Positions 9,607 through 17,845 of a stretch of 64,000 bases of DNA are shown here, piece by piece. The translations under genes and the position numbers were made by a program. The notes under the pieces were generated by a model. The model did not search any database, had not been told where the DNA came from, and saw nothing but the letters and a program-made list of their open reading frames with translations. Origin of the DNA: Phycisphaerales bacterium Planc_01. Its GTDB lineage: Bacteria > Planctomycetota > Phycisphaerae > Sedimentisphaerales > Anaerobacaceae. Numbering within the stretch: position 1 is the first letter of the stretch; each line of letters opens with the position of its first letter. The DNA is taken from assembly GCA_001603075.1 (NCBI GenBank), contig LVBB01000144.1, positions 1 through 64,000 on the forward strand. The letters run 5' to 3'.

Positions 9607-10506
9607 ATGTGTATGACCCAAAGCAAATCTTCCATCTCCATCGTGATTGTCAGCTTCAACGTCGAGACGCTGCTGAAGGAATGCCTTGCGTCGGTCTATC
9701 GCGAGACGACTGAAGCCGCCTTCGACATCTGGGTCGTTGACAACCACTCGCGCGACAACAGCGTGCAGATGGTCAAGGACAGCTTCCCCGATGTCCACCT
9801 GATCGAAAACGACCGGAATCTCGGCTTTCCCAAGGCCAACAACCAGGCCGTCGCCCGAAGCACCTCCGATTACATCCTGCTGCTCAATCCCGATACGATC
9901 GTCCGGGACGGCGCCATCGACAAGATGGTCCGCTTCATGGACGAACACCCGGACGTCGGCGTCTCGGGCTGTCGCGTCCTGAACGAGGACGGCTCGCTCC
10001 AACTGGCCTGCCGCAGGAGCATCCCGACACCAAGGGTGGCCTTTTACCGCCTCACCGGCCTGAGCCGATTGTTCCCCAACAGCAAGACCATGGCCCGGTA
10101 CAACCTGACCTATCTCGACCCGAACGCGCCTCATGAGGTCGATGCCGTCTCCGGCGCGTTCCTGGTGATCCGCAGGAAGGTGGTCGATGCCATCGGCGTG
10201 CTCGATGAGAGCTTCTTCATCTACGGAGAAGACATGGACTGGTGCATCCGCGCCAAGAAAGCCGGATGGAAGGTGATGTACTACCCCCACGCACAGATCA
10301 TTCACTACAAGGGAGTCGGCTGCAAGACCAACAACCTCAAGACGACGTACGAGTTCTACCGGGCGATGGTCCTGTTTCACAGGAAGCACTTCGCCGGCGA
10401 ATGCGCCTGGCCGACGAATCTCATCATCTACATCGGGATCGTCCTGACGGCACTGCTCGCCTGGCGCCGATGGCTGTTCAGCACCAAGCCAGGTTCCGGC
10501 AGGTGA
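9607..10506 (+). CDS. GT2 glycosyltransferase (rhamnosyltransferase-like)
   Basis: This 299-residue GT-A transferase begins with ISIVIVSFNVETLLKECLASV, has the loop NDRNLGFPKANNQA and the metal site LLLNPDTIVRDGAI. A C-terminal FFIYGEDMDWCIRAKKAGW follows, and a single hydrophobic helix near residues 275-290 suggests membrane attachment. The architecture matches WcaA/RfbF-type inverting enzymes that add rhamnose or similar sugars. Two ATG codons lie two codons apart at 9607 and 9613; neither has a clear ribosome-binding site. It follows the epimerase by 9 nt and ends the polysaccharide region. Confidence 0.87.
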   Translation: MCMTQSKSSISIVIVSFNVETLLKECLASVYRETTEAAFDIWVVDNHSRDNSVQMVKDSFPDVHLIENDRNLGFPKANNQAVARSTSDYILLLNPDTIVRDGAIDKMVRFMDEHPDVGVSGCRVLNEDGSLQLACRRSIPTPRVAFYRLTGLSRLFPNSKTMARYNLTYLDPNAPHEVDAVSGAFLVIRRKVVDAIGVLDESFFIYGEDMDWCIRAKKAGWKVMYYPHAQIIHYKGVGCKTNNLKTTYEFYRAMVLFHRKHFAGECAWPTNLIIYIGIVLTALLAWRRWLFSTKPGSGR

Positions 10507-10532
10507 CACGGCACAATCGGATCACACGGGGA

Positions 10533-12782
10533 TCACGGGCGTCGGAGGATCGTCACGGTCCTTCCGCTGCTCGAATCGAGCGGAGCGGAGAACACGCGGA
10601 CCCAATCCGCCGGCACCACGCCGGGCTCGCCGGGACTCGGCAGCGTCAGGATGTAGTCCACCTCCCGCAGGTCCAGCGACCGTTCATAGGGCACCTGCGT
10701 CCGCTCGGCGTAGAACCCGATCCGCCGATCGTTCGCCGCAATCACCTCCTCCGCGGCGGTGTTGTCCCGAAGCCAGCGGACCGCCGCAGGATAAGCCCTC
10801 TGCTTTCCGTCGTCGCGTGACAGGAGCTTTGGAATGCAGATTCCCACACCGAGCGCGACCAGCAGACAGAACCAACGTCGCCTGATCTGCTCAGACGACG
10901 CCTGCCCGTTCCGCTGCGGCGTGAGCCTGGCAAGCCCCCCTGCGATCATCTCCAGCCCCACCGGCACATAGCCGATGGTCAGAGCAATCAGTCCCAGACT
11001 GTACCGTCGGGCGACAACCGGTTGGATCCACAGGTACCGAGCCAGCATCAGCGAGACATTCGCGGCCACGATGGAGATTATCAACGTCCGTTCGTACGGT
11101 CCGGCCTCACGTCGCAGACGGCACCAGAGCCCCAAGCACAGCGGCACCAGAAAATACTGCATCAGATTGTCGCTGATGCTGCGGAAGATCGCATTTGCCA
11201 CGCGTGCAATCGCTGTCACGCCCGCGCACCGGCCGACGTCAGGAACGCCTGCACGAACCGGCTCCACATCGCCCACCTCGATCTGAATCAACTGACAGCT
11301 TTGGAGGCGGCCGTCATCCACAATGACGTTCAGTTGATGGACGCCTTGTTGATCCGACTCCGGCCGCCACCGAACAACGCTGCCCTCAACTGCCAGCCCG
11401 GCCGGCGGCGCCCAGCCGGCATGCGCATACCATGCGAAGGCATCGCGCACCAGATCCTCGTCGCCCTCGACCGCCCAGACGCGGTGTCCTTCCCGGCCGC
11501 GGAATCGATAGACGGCGATCCCGTCAGCCGGCGGGCAGTCCTGCCCAAACGCATAGAATGCCACGCCTTCGCCGAGCCATTGGTTCTCCGACTCGTCCTC
11601 GACGATCGTCTTTCGCTCGGCATCCAGGAGACTGTAGAAATGGCGATCGAGCACAGGGGACCAGAACCCATAGACCGGTAGAAGTCCGGCCGCCGCATCC
11701 GCCTCGGCATAGGCGTAGCAGCCGATGCCGTCGTACTGCCACACGCCCGGCCGGTAGCGAGTCAGAAGCAGGCTCTTCTGGCGGTCGGAGATCGTCCAGA
11801 GGGTGTCGCCCGTTCCGTTCAATCGAAGACGATAGACAGGTCGTACGCCGACGGGTACCGCAACAACGGAAACCGTCATCGGGTCACCGTCGGGGTCGAA
11901 CGCCTCGATCGGAATCGCAACGAGCGAACCGACCGCGGCGTCGAATCGCAGCGGTTCGAAGCGAACGGTCCGGCCACCCACGGACGTGATAACCGGCGCC
12001 CGGTTGAATGCGGGCGGGTCCAGCTTGCGGGCGGTCGGCAGTCCCGCCCAGGCAACGTACGGCGCCGCCGGGATGGTGAAACCTAAGAGCAGCAGCGCCG
12101 CCGGTCCGATCAATGCTCGCCGGCGCACCGGCGATGAACCGCGCGAAGCGTTCAGAGCAAAGACGGTCAGGCCGATGAGGCCATAGACGAGCAGTTGGGC
12201 GCACTCCGGACGAACCAGATAACCCAGTCCCGCGTCAAGTCCGATCAACCCGAACAGCCACCATCGTTCGCCGCGAAGGGCCACGAACAACAGCCAGACG
12301 CCCACAGCCAGAAACAGCAGAAACGGCCATTCCCTCAGCACATCGCTGCCATTGTGGGCCGGATAGGGCAGAACGATGAGGATCAGGACAGCCCAGAAGC
12401 CCTTTCGCGAGCCCACGAGAAGCCGGGCCAGCAGATAGAGCGGGATCAACGCCATCAGCCGGAACAGCACCGTTACTGCCAGTGACGAGGCAACCCATGC
12501 AGCCGGCGTCTCGCCTGCACCAAGGAAGGTGCCGATGCGATGGGCGAGGTACAGTAGAAAAGGATAGCCTGCCGGATACGTCCGCGCCGTACGCAAGGGA
12601 TCGTGCGCGAGAGTCTTCGCCATGTTGATGTAGAGGACGCCGTCCCTGGAGATCCACGCGTTGCCGGCCGCCAGATAGATGCCCAAGACCACGGCCAGAA
12701 CCACAAGCACGGCGAGGTTCAGACCGTCCCGATCGAACAGCCCCGGATTCTCTGTGGCGCCGGCGTACGGGTAGCCTTTCAT
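10533..12782 (-). CDS. membrane glycosyltransferase (GT39/ArnT-like) with inserted Ig-like and DUF5648-like domains
   Basis: This is a 749-residue protein. Residues 20-245 are a polytopic membrane core with an early acidic loop (AWISRDGVLYINMAKTL) and DVLREWPFL, typical of PMT/ArnT-like lipid-sugar transferases. Residues 260-510 are soluble and predicted periplasmic. An Ig/cadherin-like half (IPIEAFDPDGDPMTVSV) is completed only at 465-505 (VVRWRPESDQQGVHQLNVIV). Between them lie three DUF5648-like repeats near 315-360, 369-415 and 422-465 (VYGFWSPVLDRHFYSL and EGVAFYAFG). More membrane helices follow from about 535. The ATG at 12782 overlaps the stop of the Gfo/Idh gene as ATGA. The nested layout is very unusual; acceptor and donor are unknown. 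Confidence 0.8.
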   Translation of the reverse strand: MKGYPYAGATENPGLFDRDGLNLAVLVVLAVVLGIYLAAGNAWISRDGVLYINMAKTLAHDPLRTARTYPAGYPFLLYLAHRIGTFLGAGETPAAWVASSLAVTVLFRLMALIPLYLLARLLVGSRKGFWAVLILIVLPYPAHNGSDVLREWPFLLFLAVGVWLLFVALRGERWWLFGLIGLDAGLGYLVRPECAQLLVYGLIGLTVFALNASRGSSPVRRRALIGPAALLLLGFTIPAAPYVAWAGLPTARKLDPPAFNRAPVITSVGGRTVRFEPLRFDAAVGSLVAIPIEAFDPDGDPMTVSVVAVPVGVRPVYRLRLNGTGDTLWTISDRQKSLLLTRYRPGVWQYDGIGCYAYAEADAAAGLLPVYGFWSPVLDRHFYSLLDAERKTIVEDESENQWLGEGVAFYAFGQDCPPADGIAVYRFRGREGHRVWAVEGDEDLVRDAFAWYAHAGWAPPAGLAVEGSVVRWRPESDQQGVHQLNVIVDDGRLQSCQLIQIEVGDVEPVRAGVPDVGRCAGVTAIARVANAIFRSISDNLMQYFLVPLCLGLWCRLRREAGPYERTLIISIVAANVSLMLARYLWIQPVVARRYSLGLIALTIGYVPVGLEMIAGGLARLTPQRNGQASSEQIRRRWFCLLVALGVGICIPKLLSRDDGKQRAYPAAVRWLRDNTAAEEVIAANDRRIGFYAERTQVPYERSLDLREVDYILTLPSPGEPGVVPADWVRVFSAPLDSSSGRTVTILRRP

Positions 12783-14110
12783 ACCAGTGGAGTCTGTCCG
12801 GGGACCGCAACCGGCCGGACCGGCAACGGACCGAACTCGTACTTCGGCGGGCTCAGGTCCAGCTTTGACTGGTGCATCGCCCAGCTCCACTTCATCGCGC
12901 GGCCGGTGTAAGCGCTCATCCTTCCAGCAATGGCGGCCATCGTGCTCTCGGCAACCTGCACGCCCTCGTTGATCGGTTCGCCCGCCCGAATGGCGCCGAT
13001 CCAGTCGGCGTGCTCCTGGACGTAGGGATTGGGCGAGGCGGGCGGCTCGTAGGGATGCTCCCCGCGAATCCACCCGGTGCTGCTGTCGATGTAGACGGTC
13101 CCCTTGGTTCCGACGATATGTTCGGAGACGCGATCGGTGCAGCCGGAATGATGCCGGCACATGCTCAAGGCGCGCACCCCGCCCGGATACTCGAACTCGA
13201 CGGCGAAATGATCCCAGATGTTGCCGCCCCGTCGCACCTGGCGACCGCCCATGCCCATGATGAGCTCCGGCGGGCCCTGCATCGCCCAGTGCATGATGTC
13301 GATGTTGTGGACGTGCTGCTCGACGATGTGGTCGCCGCAGGTCCAGCAGAAGTAGTACCAGTTGCGGACCTGCCACTCCATGTCGCTCATACCCGCCGGC
13401 TTGGTCCGCGTCAGCGAGCCGCCGCTGCCGTTCCAATACACCTGGGCCGCTCGAATCTCGCCGATCGCGCCGTCGTGGACACGCTTCATGATCTCGATGT
13501 AGTGCGTCTGGTGTCGCCGCTGCGTGCCGGCCACGACGCAGAGTCCCTTGCGCTCGGCCTCCTTGGCGGCGGCAATCACCGTTCGGATGCCCACCGGATC
13601 GACTGCCACGGGTTTTTCCATGAACACGTGCTTGCCCGCCTCGACGGCCGCCTGAAACTGCATCGGCCGAAAGCCCGGGGGCGTCGCGAGGATCACCATG
13701 TCCACGCCGCTGGCCAGCAGCTTCCGGTAGGCGTCGAATCCGACGAACTTGCGTTCCTCGGGCACATTCATCTGCGCGGCGAGCCCATCGAAGGCGACGC
13801 GGTCGTAGCGTGCCTCGGCCCCGTCGTGGAGCATGGTGTAGCTCTTGTCGAGCTGATCGCGGAACACATCGGCCATCGCCCAGAGCTTGATCGGGGTGTC
13901 GGTGGCCATCAGGGCCTGGGTGACGGCGCCGGTGCCGCGTCCGCCGCACCCGATCAGGCCGAGCTTCAGCTCGTCCGACCCGGCCGCGTAGGCCCGTCCG
14001 GCCACCTGCGAGGCCAGTGTGACAGAGGCAACCGTCGCGGCCGACTGTCTCATGAAGTCTCTGCGGGACAATCTCCCGTCCGCGCGCGTCGGATCCGATT
14101 CCTGCTGCAT
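12779..14110 (-). CDS. TAT-exported Gfo/Idh/MocA family oxidoreductase
   Basis: This is a 443-residue dehydrogenase. The leader LSRRDFMRQSAATVASVTLA is a twin-arginine signal, so the enzyme folds with its cofactor before export. The Rossmann motif is KLGLIGCGGRGTGAV, and MEKPVAVDP is the family EKP motif with the catalytic Lys. CGDHIVEQHVHNIDIMHWA resembles the planctomycete glycoside-oxidising members. The ATG at 14110 follows a GAAGGGA site at good distance. It lies 17 nt after the DUF362 gene and overlaps the membrane transferase gene by 4 nt. A paralogue at 48293-49618 shares its architecture and its C-terminal ending. The substrate is probably a sugar or sugar derivative (inference). Confidence 0.9.
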   Translation of the reverse strand: MQQESDPTRADGRLSRRDFMRQSAATVASVTLASQVAGRAYAAGSDELKLGLIGCGGRGTGAVTQALMATDTPIKLWAMADVFRDQLDKSYTMLHDGAEARYDRVAFDGLAAQMNVPEERKFVGFDAYRKLLASGVDMVILATPPGFRPMQFQAAVEAGKHVFMEKPVAVDPVGIRTVIAAAKEAERKGLCVVAGTQRRHQTHYIEIMKRVHDGAIGEIRAAQVYWNGSGGSLTRTKPAGMSDMEWQVRNWYYFCWTCGDHIVEQHVHNIDIMHWAMQGPPELIMGMGGRQVRRGGNIWDHFAVEFEYPGGVRALSMCRHHSGCTDRVSEHIVGTKGTVYIDSSTGWIRGEHPYEPPASPNPYVQEHADWIGAIRAGEPINEGVQVAESTMAAIAGRMSAYTGRAMKWSWAMHQSKLDLSPPKYEFGPLPVRPVAVPGQTPLV

Positions 14111-14127
14111 GATCGTCCCTTCCCTTC

Positions 14128-15204
14128 TCAACCCAAGCCGTAGGGTTCGATGAGCCTCTCATGAGGTTTGAAGTGGAACTGACATTCTTCGGCCGGCGTG
14201 CCCAGGACGGTGATCTTCGCCAGATCGCCCTGTCCCTTGCCCGCCTCGGCCAGCGACGTCAGGTACATGATCTTGTTCGGGTCGAAACCCATCAACTTCG
14301 TCGTCAGCACGTCGAGCGCCAGCGAGTCGAGGCTGGCCAGCGCCACTCGCGCATCGACCGGCGTGCCGCCGACCGGCCCATTGCCCTCCATCGCCACGAA
14401 CCCGTCGATCACGCCGAGATCAGGATAGATCTCCTGGGCCAGGTGGAACATATTGAAATGGAGCAGCGCCTTGGGCGAGAAATTGTACTCGGCATGCGTG
14501 AGCCACTTGTCGTTGGTCTTGTAGTCGTTCAGCGGCGCCGCCAGCAGAATGTTCTTGAGCGCCAAGGTCGTGACGGCGCGGTCGTGCGTTTTCATCTTGG
14601 CGGCTGAGATGACGTAGGTGTCGGGATCGAGGAACGTCGAGATGATCCGGATCGGTGTCGGCTTGTGGCCCTTGCCAAAGACGTAGCGATACACCCATGG
14701 CTGCTCGTTCAGATCGATCAGCTTGACGTTGTATTCCTTCTCCAGGGCCAGATAGCCGTAGTTGACATAGCCCTCGCGCGTGCCACCCCCGAAGGCAGTC
14801 GATTCGCCGATCGTAATCTGCTCCTTGTAATGGCCCGTGAGAAAATCGAGGATGCCTCTGACCGCGTCGACGTGCGTCGCGCACAGCTCGCGGCGCGTGC
14901 TGACGAAGTTAGGCTTGATCAGGATCCTCTTCTTGCCCTCGATCGACGCCAGGACTTCGTCCTCGATATGCCGGAGCGCCTGATAGACGATGTCCCGGCG
15001 GTCGTTGCCCCTGACCAGCCCGACCCTGGCGGGTGGCGCCGATTGCGCAAACAGCTTCCCGCCAAGCACTTGCGCCGGCTCGGCCTGCGTCTGAGCCTGG
15101 CTGAGTTGTCCTTTGAGACCCAAGGAGCCGAGGGTGGCCGCGACCGCTCCAGCACCGAACCCCCTGAGAACCTCACGACGATTGAGTTGATGGCGACCCG
15201 TCAT
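14128..15204 (-). CDS. TAT-exported DUF362 domain protein
   Basis: This is a 358-residue protein with a twin-arginine leader (LNRREVLRGFGAGAVAATLG). The DUF362 core includes KKRILIKPNFVSTRRELCATH, TIGESTAFGGG and VISAAKMKTHDRAVTTLALKN, and ends with a conserved Asp-rich stretch near LGVIDGFVAMEGNGPVGG. No ferredoxin-type Cys clusters are present, unlike longer DUF362 relatives. The molecular role of DUF362 is not established. Here it is the promoter-proximal gene of an operon with the Gfo/Idh oxidoreductase and the membrane glycosyltransferase. The ATG follows a perfect AGGAGGT site at 5-nt spacing. Confidence 0.88.
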   Translation of the reverse strand: MTGRHQLNRREVLRGFGAGAVAATLGSLGLKGQLSQAQTQAEPAQVLGGKLFAQSAPPARVGLVRGNDRRDIVYQALRHIEDEVLASIEGKKRILIKPNFVSTRRELCATHVDAVRGILDFLTGHYKEQITIGESTAFGGGTREGYVNYGYLALEKEYNVKLIDLNEQPWVYRYVFGKGHKPTPIRIISTFLDPDTYVISAAKMKTHDRAVTTLALKNILLAAPLNDYKTNDKWLTHAEYNFSPKALLHFNMFHLAQEIYPDLGVIDGFVAMEGNGPVGGTPVDARVALASLDSLALDVLTTKLMGFDPNKIMYLTSLAEAGKGQGDLAKITVLGTPAEECQFHFKPHERLIEPYGLG

Positions 15205-15249
15205 GGATACCTCCTGACCAAGCTGCGAATCGATTCTGTCGAGGCATCC

Positions 15250-15278
15250 ATTCTACAGGATCACCCCCATGCCCACAA
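15250..15278 (-). promoter_or_regulatory. promoter of the DUF362 operon
   Basis: On the minus strand TTGTGG (15278-15273) is followed after 17 bases by TAGAAT (15255-15250), about 45 nt before the DUF362 start at 15204. The spacing and -10 match sigma-70 promoters. Confidence 0.5.
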
Positions 15279-15354
15279 CGCCCCTGTGGAGCTCAGGCTG
15301 AACCAGCCGAAGAGCCTGTGTCCTCGCTCGACGGGTGGACGACGACAAAAAAGA

Positions 15355-15382
15355 TTGCTGCGCCGGCACAGACCGATAGAAT
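15355..15382 (+). promoter_or_regulatory. promoter of nadE
   Basis: TTGCTG at 15355-15360 is followed after 16 bases by TAGAAT at 15377-15382. A start near 15389 would give a leader of about 95 nt before the nadE GTG at 15484. It is divergent from the DUF362 promoter. Confidence 0.45.
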
Positions 15383-15483
15383 AGGGCCTCTGTAGAGCAT
15401 CCATTCCCAGCGTTCGGTGGGAGACTGCAAGAGCAACTGCCGCCGGGCTTTCGGTGTATTAGGATTCTTTGGAGTCTCGTTCG

Positions 15484-17127
15484 GTGCGAATCGCTCTGGG
15501 TCAGTTCAACGCCGTCGTCGGCGATCTGTCGGGCAATATCGAGAAAATGACGTCGATGTGGGCCGGGGCCGTCGAGGCGGGTGCGGACCTGGTGGTTTTC
15601 CCCGAACTGGCGATTTGCGGCTACCCACCCGAAGACCTCGTCTACAAGAGACAGTTCCTTGAAGACAACCGGACCGCCGTCGAGACGCTGGCGGCCGCCT
15701 GCCCCGCCAAGACCCTCGTGGTCGGCTTCGTCGAGAGCGTCAACGGCACCGCCTTCAACGCAGCCGCGGTGATCCAGGACGGGCGGGTCGCCGAGACGTA
15801 TCAGAAGCGCGAGCTGCCCAACTACGGCGTCTTCGACGAACGCCGGTACTTTCGGCCCGGCAATCGTCCCGTTCTTGTGGAACTGGCCGGCCTGAATATC
15901 GTCCTGACCATCTGCGAGGACCTGTGGGAGATCGAATGGCTCAAACGGTTCTTCACGGAATCCGGGCCCTTCGATCTGCTGCTCAACATCTCGGCATCTC
16001 CCTTTCACATGGGCAAGTTCGACGAGCGCGGACACATCATCACGCGGTGCTCGACGGCCTTCGGCTGTGCAGTGGCCTACTGCAATCTCGTCGGCTGTCA
16101 GGACGAACTGATCTTTGACGGCCAGAGCATCCTGGCCGATTCGGCGGGCCACATCGTCACCCGGGCCAGGGCCTTCGAAGAGGACCTGCTGATCGCCGAC
16201 GTGACGCGGGCCGAGGAGAACGTCGCCGTTGCGCCGACTCAGCCAGACGTCGCGCCGCCGGAAGGCCCGCTTGACGAGATCTATCACGCGCTGGTTCTGG
16301 GCACCCGGGACTATGCAGGGAAGAACGGGTTCAAGAAGGTGTTGCTGGGCCTCAGCGGTGGGATTGATTCTGCGGTGACGGCGGCTGTCGCCGTGGCGGC
16401 CCTCGGCGCCGAGAACGTGCTTGGCATCACCATGCCGTCGCGCTTCAACAGCCCCGAGACCATCGCCGATGCGAAGAAAGTGGCTGACAATCTGGGCATC
16501 GAACTGCTGACGATCCCCATCGAGCCGATCCTGACGCCGTTCAGCAGGTCGCTCCAGGCGGACCCTCGCTGGGACGACAAAGGCATCGCCTACGAGAACC
16601 TCCAGTCGCGCATCCGCGGCACGATCCTGATGTCGCTGAGCAACCAGATCGGCGCGCTCGTGCTGACCACGGGCAACAAGAGCGAGACGTCCGTTGGCTA
16701 CAGCACGCTTTACGGCGACACCGCCGGCGGTTTCGCCGTCATCAAGGACGTGCTCAAGACCATGGTCTACCGCCTGGCCGCGTACATGAACGCCAAAGCC
16801 GGCCGCGAACTGATTCCGTCCGACGTCATCACCCGGCCGCCCAGCGCCGAGCTGCGGCCCGACCAGAAGGACGCCGATTCGCTGCCCGATTACGATCTGC
16901 TCGATGAGATCATCAAGGGGTACGTCGAGAAGGATACGTCCGCCCGCGAACTGGTCGCCTCGGGCCTGCCCGCCAAGGATGTCGAACGCGTGATCCGCCT
17001 GATCGATCAAAACGAATACAAACGCCGCCAATCTCCCCCCGGCGTCCGCATCACCCCCAAGGCCTTCGGCAAAGACCGTCGACTGCCCATCACCAACCGC
17101 TATACTACCACCCTCCCCAAACCCTGA
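15484..17127 (+). CDS. nadE: glutamine-dependent NAD+ synthetase
   Basis: This is a 547-residue two-domain enzyme that amidates deamido-NAD using glutamine-derived ammonia. The N-terminal nitrilase-like glutaminase (1-260) has Glu in FPELAICGYPPEDLV, Lys in YQKRELPNYGVFDERRYF and Cys in LTICEDLWE. The C-terminal synthetase has the ATP-binding P-loop LLGLSGGIDSAVTA and LTTGNKSETSVGYSTLYGD. The GTG at 15484 is preferred because a GGAG site lies 9 nt upstream; a TTG at 15469 would overlap that site. It is monocistronic, with divergent DUF362 upstream. Confidence 0.95.
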   Translation: MRIALGQFNAVVGDLSGNIEKMTSMWAGAVEAGADLVVFPELAICGYPPEDLVYKRQFLEDNRTAVETLAAACPAKTLVVGFVESVNGTAFNAAAVIQDGRVAETYQKRELPNYGVFDERRYFRPGNRPVLVELAGLNIVLTICEDLWEIEWLKRFFTESGPFDLLLNISASPFHMGKFDERGHIITRCSTAFGCAVAYCNLVGCQDELIFDGQSILADSAGHIVTRARAFEEDLLIADVTRAEENVAVAPTQPDVAPPEGPLDEIYHALVLGTRDYAGKNGFKKVLLGLSGGIDSAVTAAVAVAALGAENVLGITMPSRFNSPETIADAKKVADNLGIELLTIPIEPILTPFSRSLQADPRWDDKGIAYENLQSRIRGTILMSLSNQIGALVLTTGNKSETSVGYSTLYGDTAGGFAVIKDVLKTMVYRLAAYMNAKAGRELIPSDVITRPPSAELRPDQKDADSLPDYDLLDEIIKGYVEKDTSARELVASGLPAKDVERVIRLIDQNEYKRRQSPPGVRITPKAFGKDRRLPITNRYTTTLPKP

Positions 17128-17364
17128 CCGCATTCCCATTCCGCCCACCAGGGTAGCCGGTCCCAGCCACAAGAACGCCTCATTCTCCACCCCACGTATT
17201 CCGACAGATTTCGGGTTCTCGGGCCCGCACGGCGTGGGTGATTCGGAGGCCATTTCTTTGCGAAAAACACATCGAATCCTTACCTGCCGCAAACAGTAGG
17301 CGGCGAGAATGGAGTGGTGAGAATCTATGAGAAGTGTAGCCGAACGGCATCAGGAGGCATGTGC
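17128..17364. other. intergenic region after nadE
   Basis: No convincing open frame, promoter or terminator is seen in these 237 bases. The last part carries the AGGAGG ribosome-binding site of the small zinc-binding protein that follows. Confidence 0.4.
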
Positions 17365-17640
17365 ATGGTTGTTTGTACCGAAGTGTATGACTGCGAGCGC
17401 GTCGCGGAAAGGACCCTGGAACTGGGGTTCTTCACGGAACAGGAACTGAACGCCTTCTCCGTGTTGATCCATCGCCGTCGCTGTCTGCCGATCTTCCTCG
17501 GCGACGGTTGGCGTTGCCCCAGTTGCGGATGCGAGCGCAGCGACCTTGCGGGGATGGCGAACCACATCCTGGCGACCCATCCGCCGGAACCATTCAACGA
17601 AGAGGATCTGCTGGAACTGCGGCCGCGTCGCTGTGCGTAA
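17365..17640 (+). CDS. small protein with a C2H2-like zinc-finger motif
   Basis: This is a 91-residue protein starting MVVCTEVYDCERV. The AGGAGG at 17352-17357 is 7 nt before this ATG, whereas it is only 1 nt before the alternative ATG at 17359. The motif CPSCGCERSDLAGMANHILATH has spacing Cys-x2-Cys-x12-His-x4-His, which looks like a single metal-binding finger. The rest is predicted helical with a hydrophobic core (VAERTLELGFFTEQELNAF). It may bind nucleic acid or partner proteins, but no function can be assigned. It stands alone between nadE and the sugar-kinase gene. Confidence 0.6.
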   Translation: MVVCTEVYDCERVAERTLELGFFTEQELNAFSVLIHRRRCLPIFLGDGWRCPSCGCERSDLAGMANHILATHPPEPFNEEDLLELRPRRCA

Positions 17641-17845
17641 GCGCCGTATGAGCCCGCGGATCGAACGGCAACGGCAGGCGGAACCGTTGCCGGAAGACGG
17701 CAGTCTGCGAGACTGAGGGGTTGCGATTTCGTGCGAGATCTGGTAGGCATTGCCCCCAGTGCGTCCCGAGCCGTCGCTCGTAACGCGTCGCTCGTGGCCC
17801 GAGCCACGGGTCACCGGTCACGGATAAGTTCGAAAGGAGACCCTC
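17641..17845. other. short intergenic region before the sugar kinase
   Basis: These 205 bases hold no recognisable gene. They end with the AAAGGAGA ribosome-binding site at 17833-17840. No clear promoter pair was found. Confidence 0.35.

Noticed and set aside
8488-10509. 673-codon minus-strand frame opposite the epimerase and GT2 genes
   Set aside because: Shadow of two well-recognised plus-strand genes; low-complexity Asp/Val-rich translation.
12783-14162. N-terminal extension of the membrane glycosyltransferase frame to 14162
   Set aside because: The extension is an out-of-frame reading of the Gfo/Idh gene; the ATG at 12782 overlapping the Gfo/Idh stop is the natural start.
15253-17292. 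679-codon minus-strand frame opposite nadE
   Set aside because: Shadow of the plus-strand nadE, which has all family motifs; no domain in the antisense translation.
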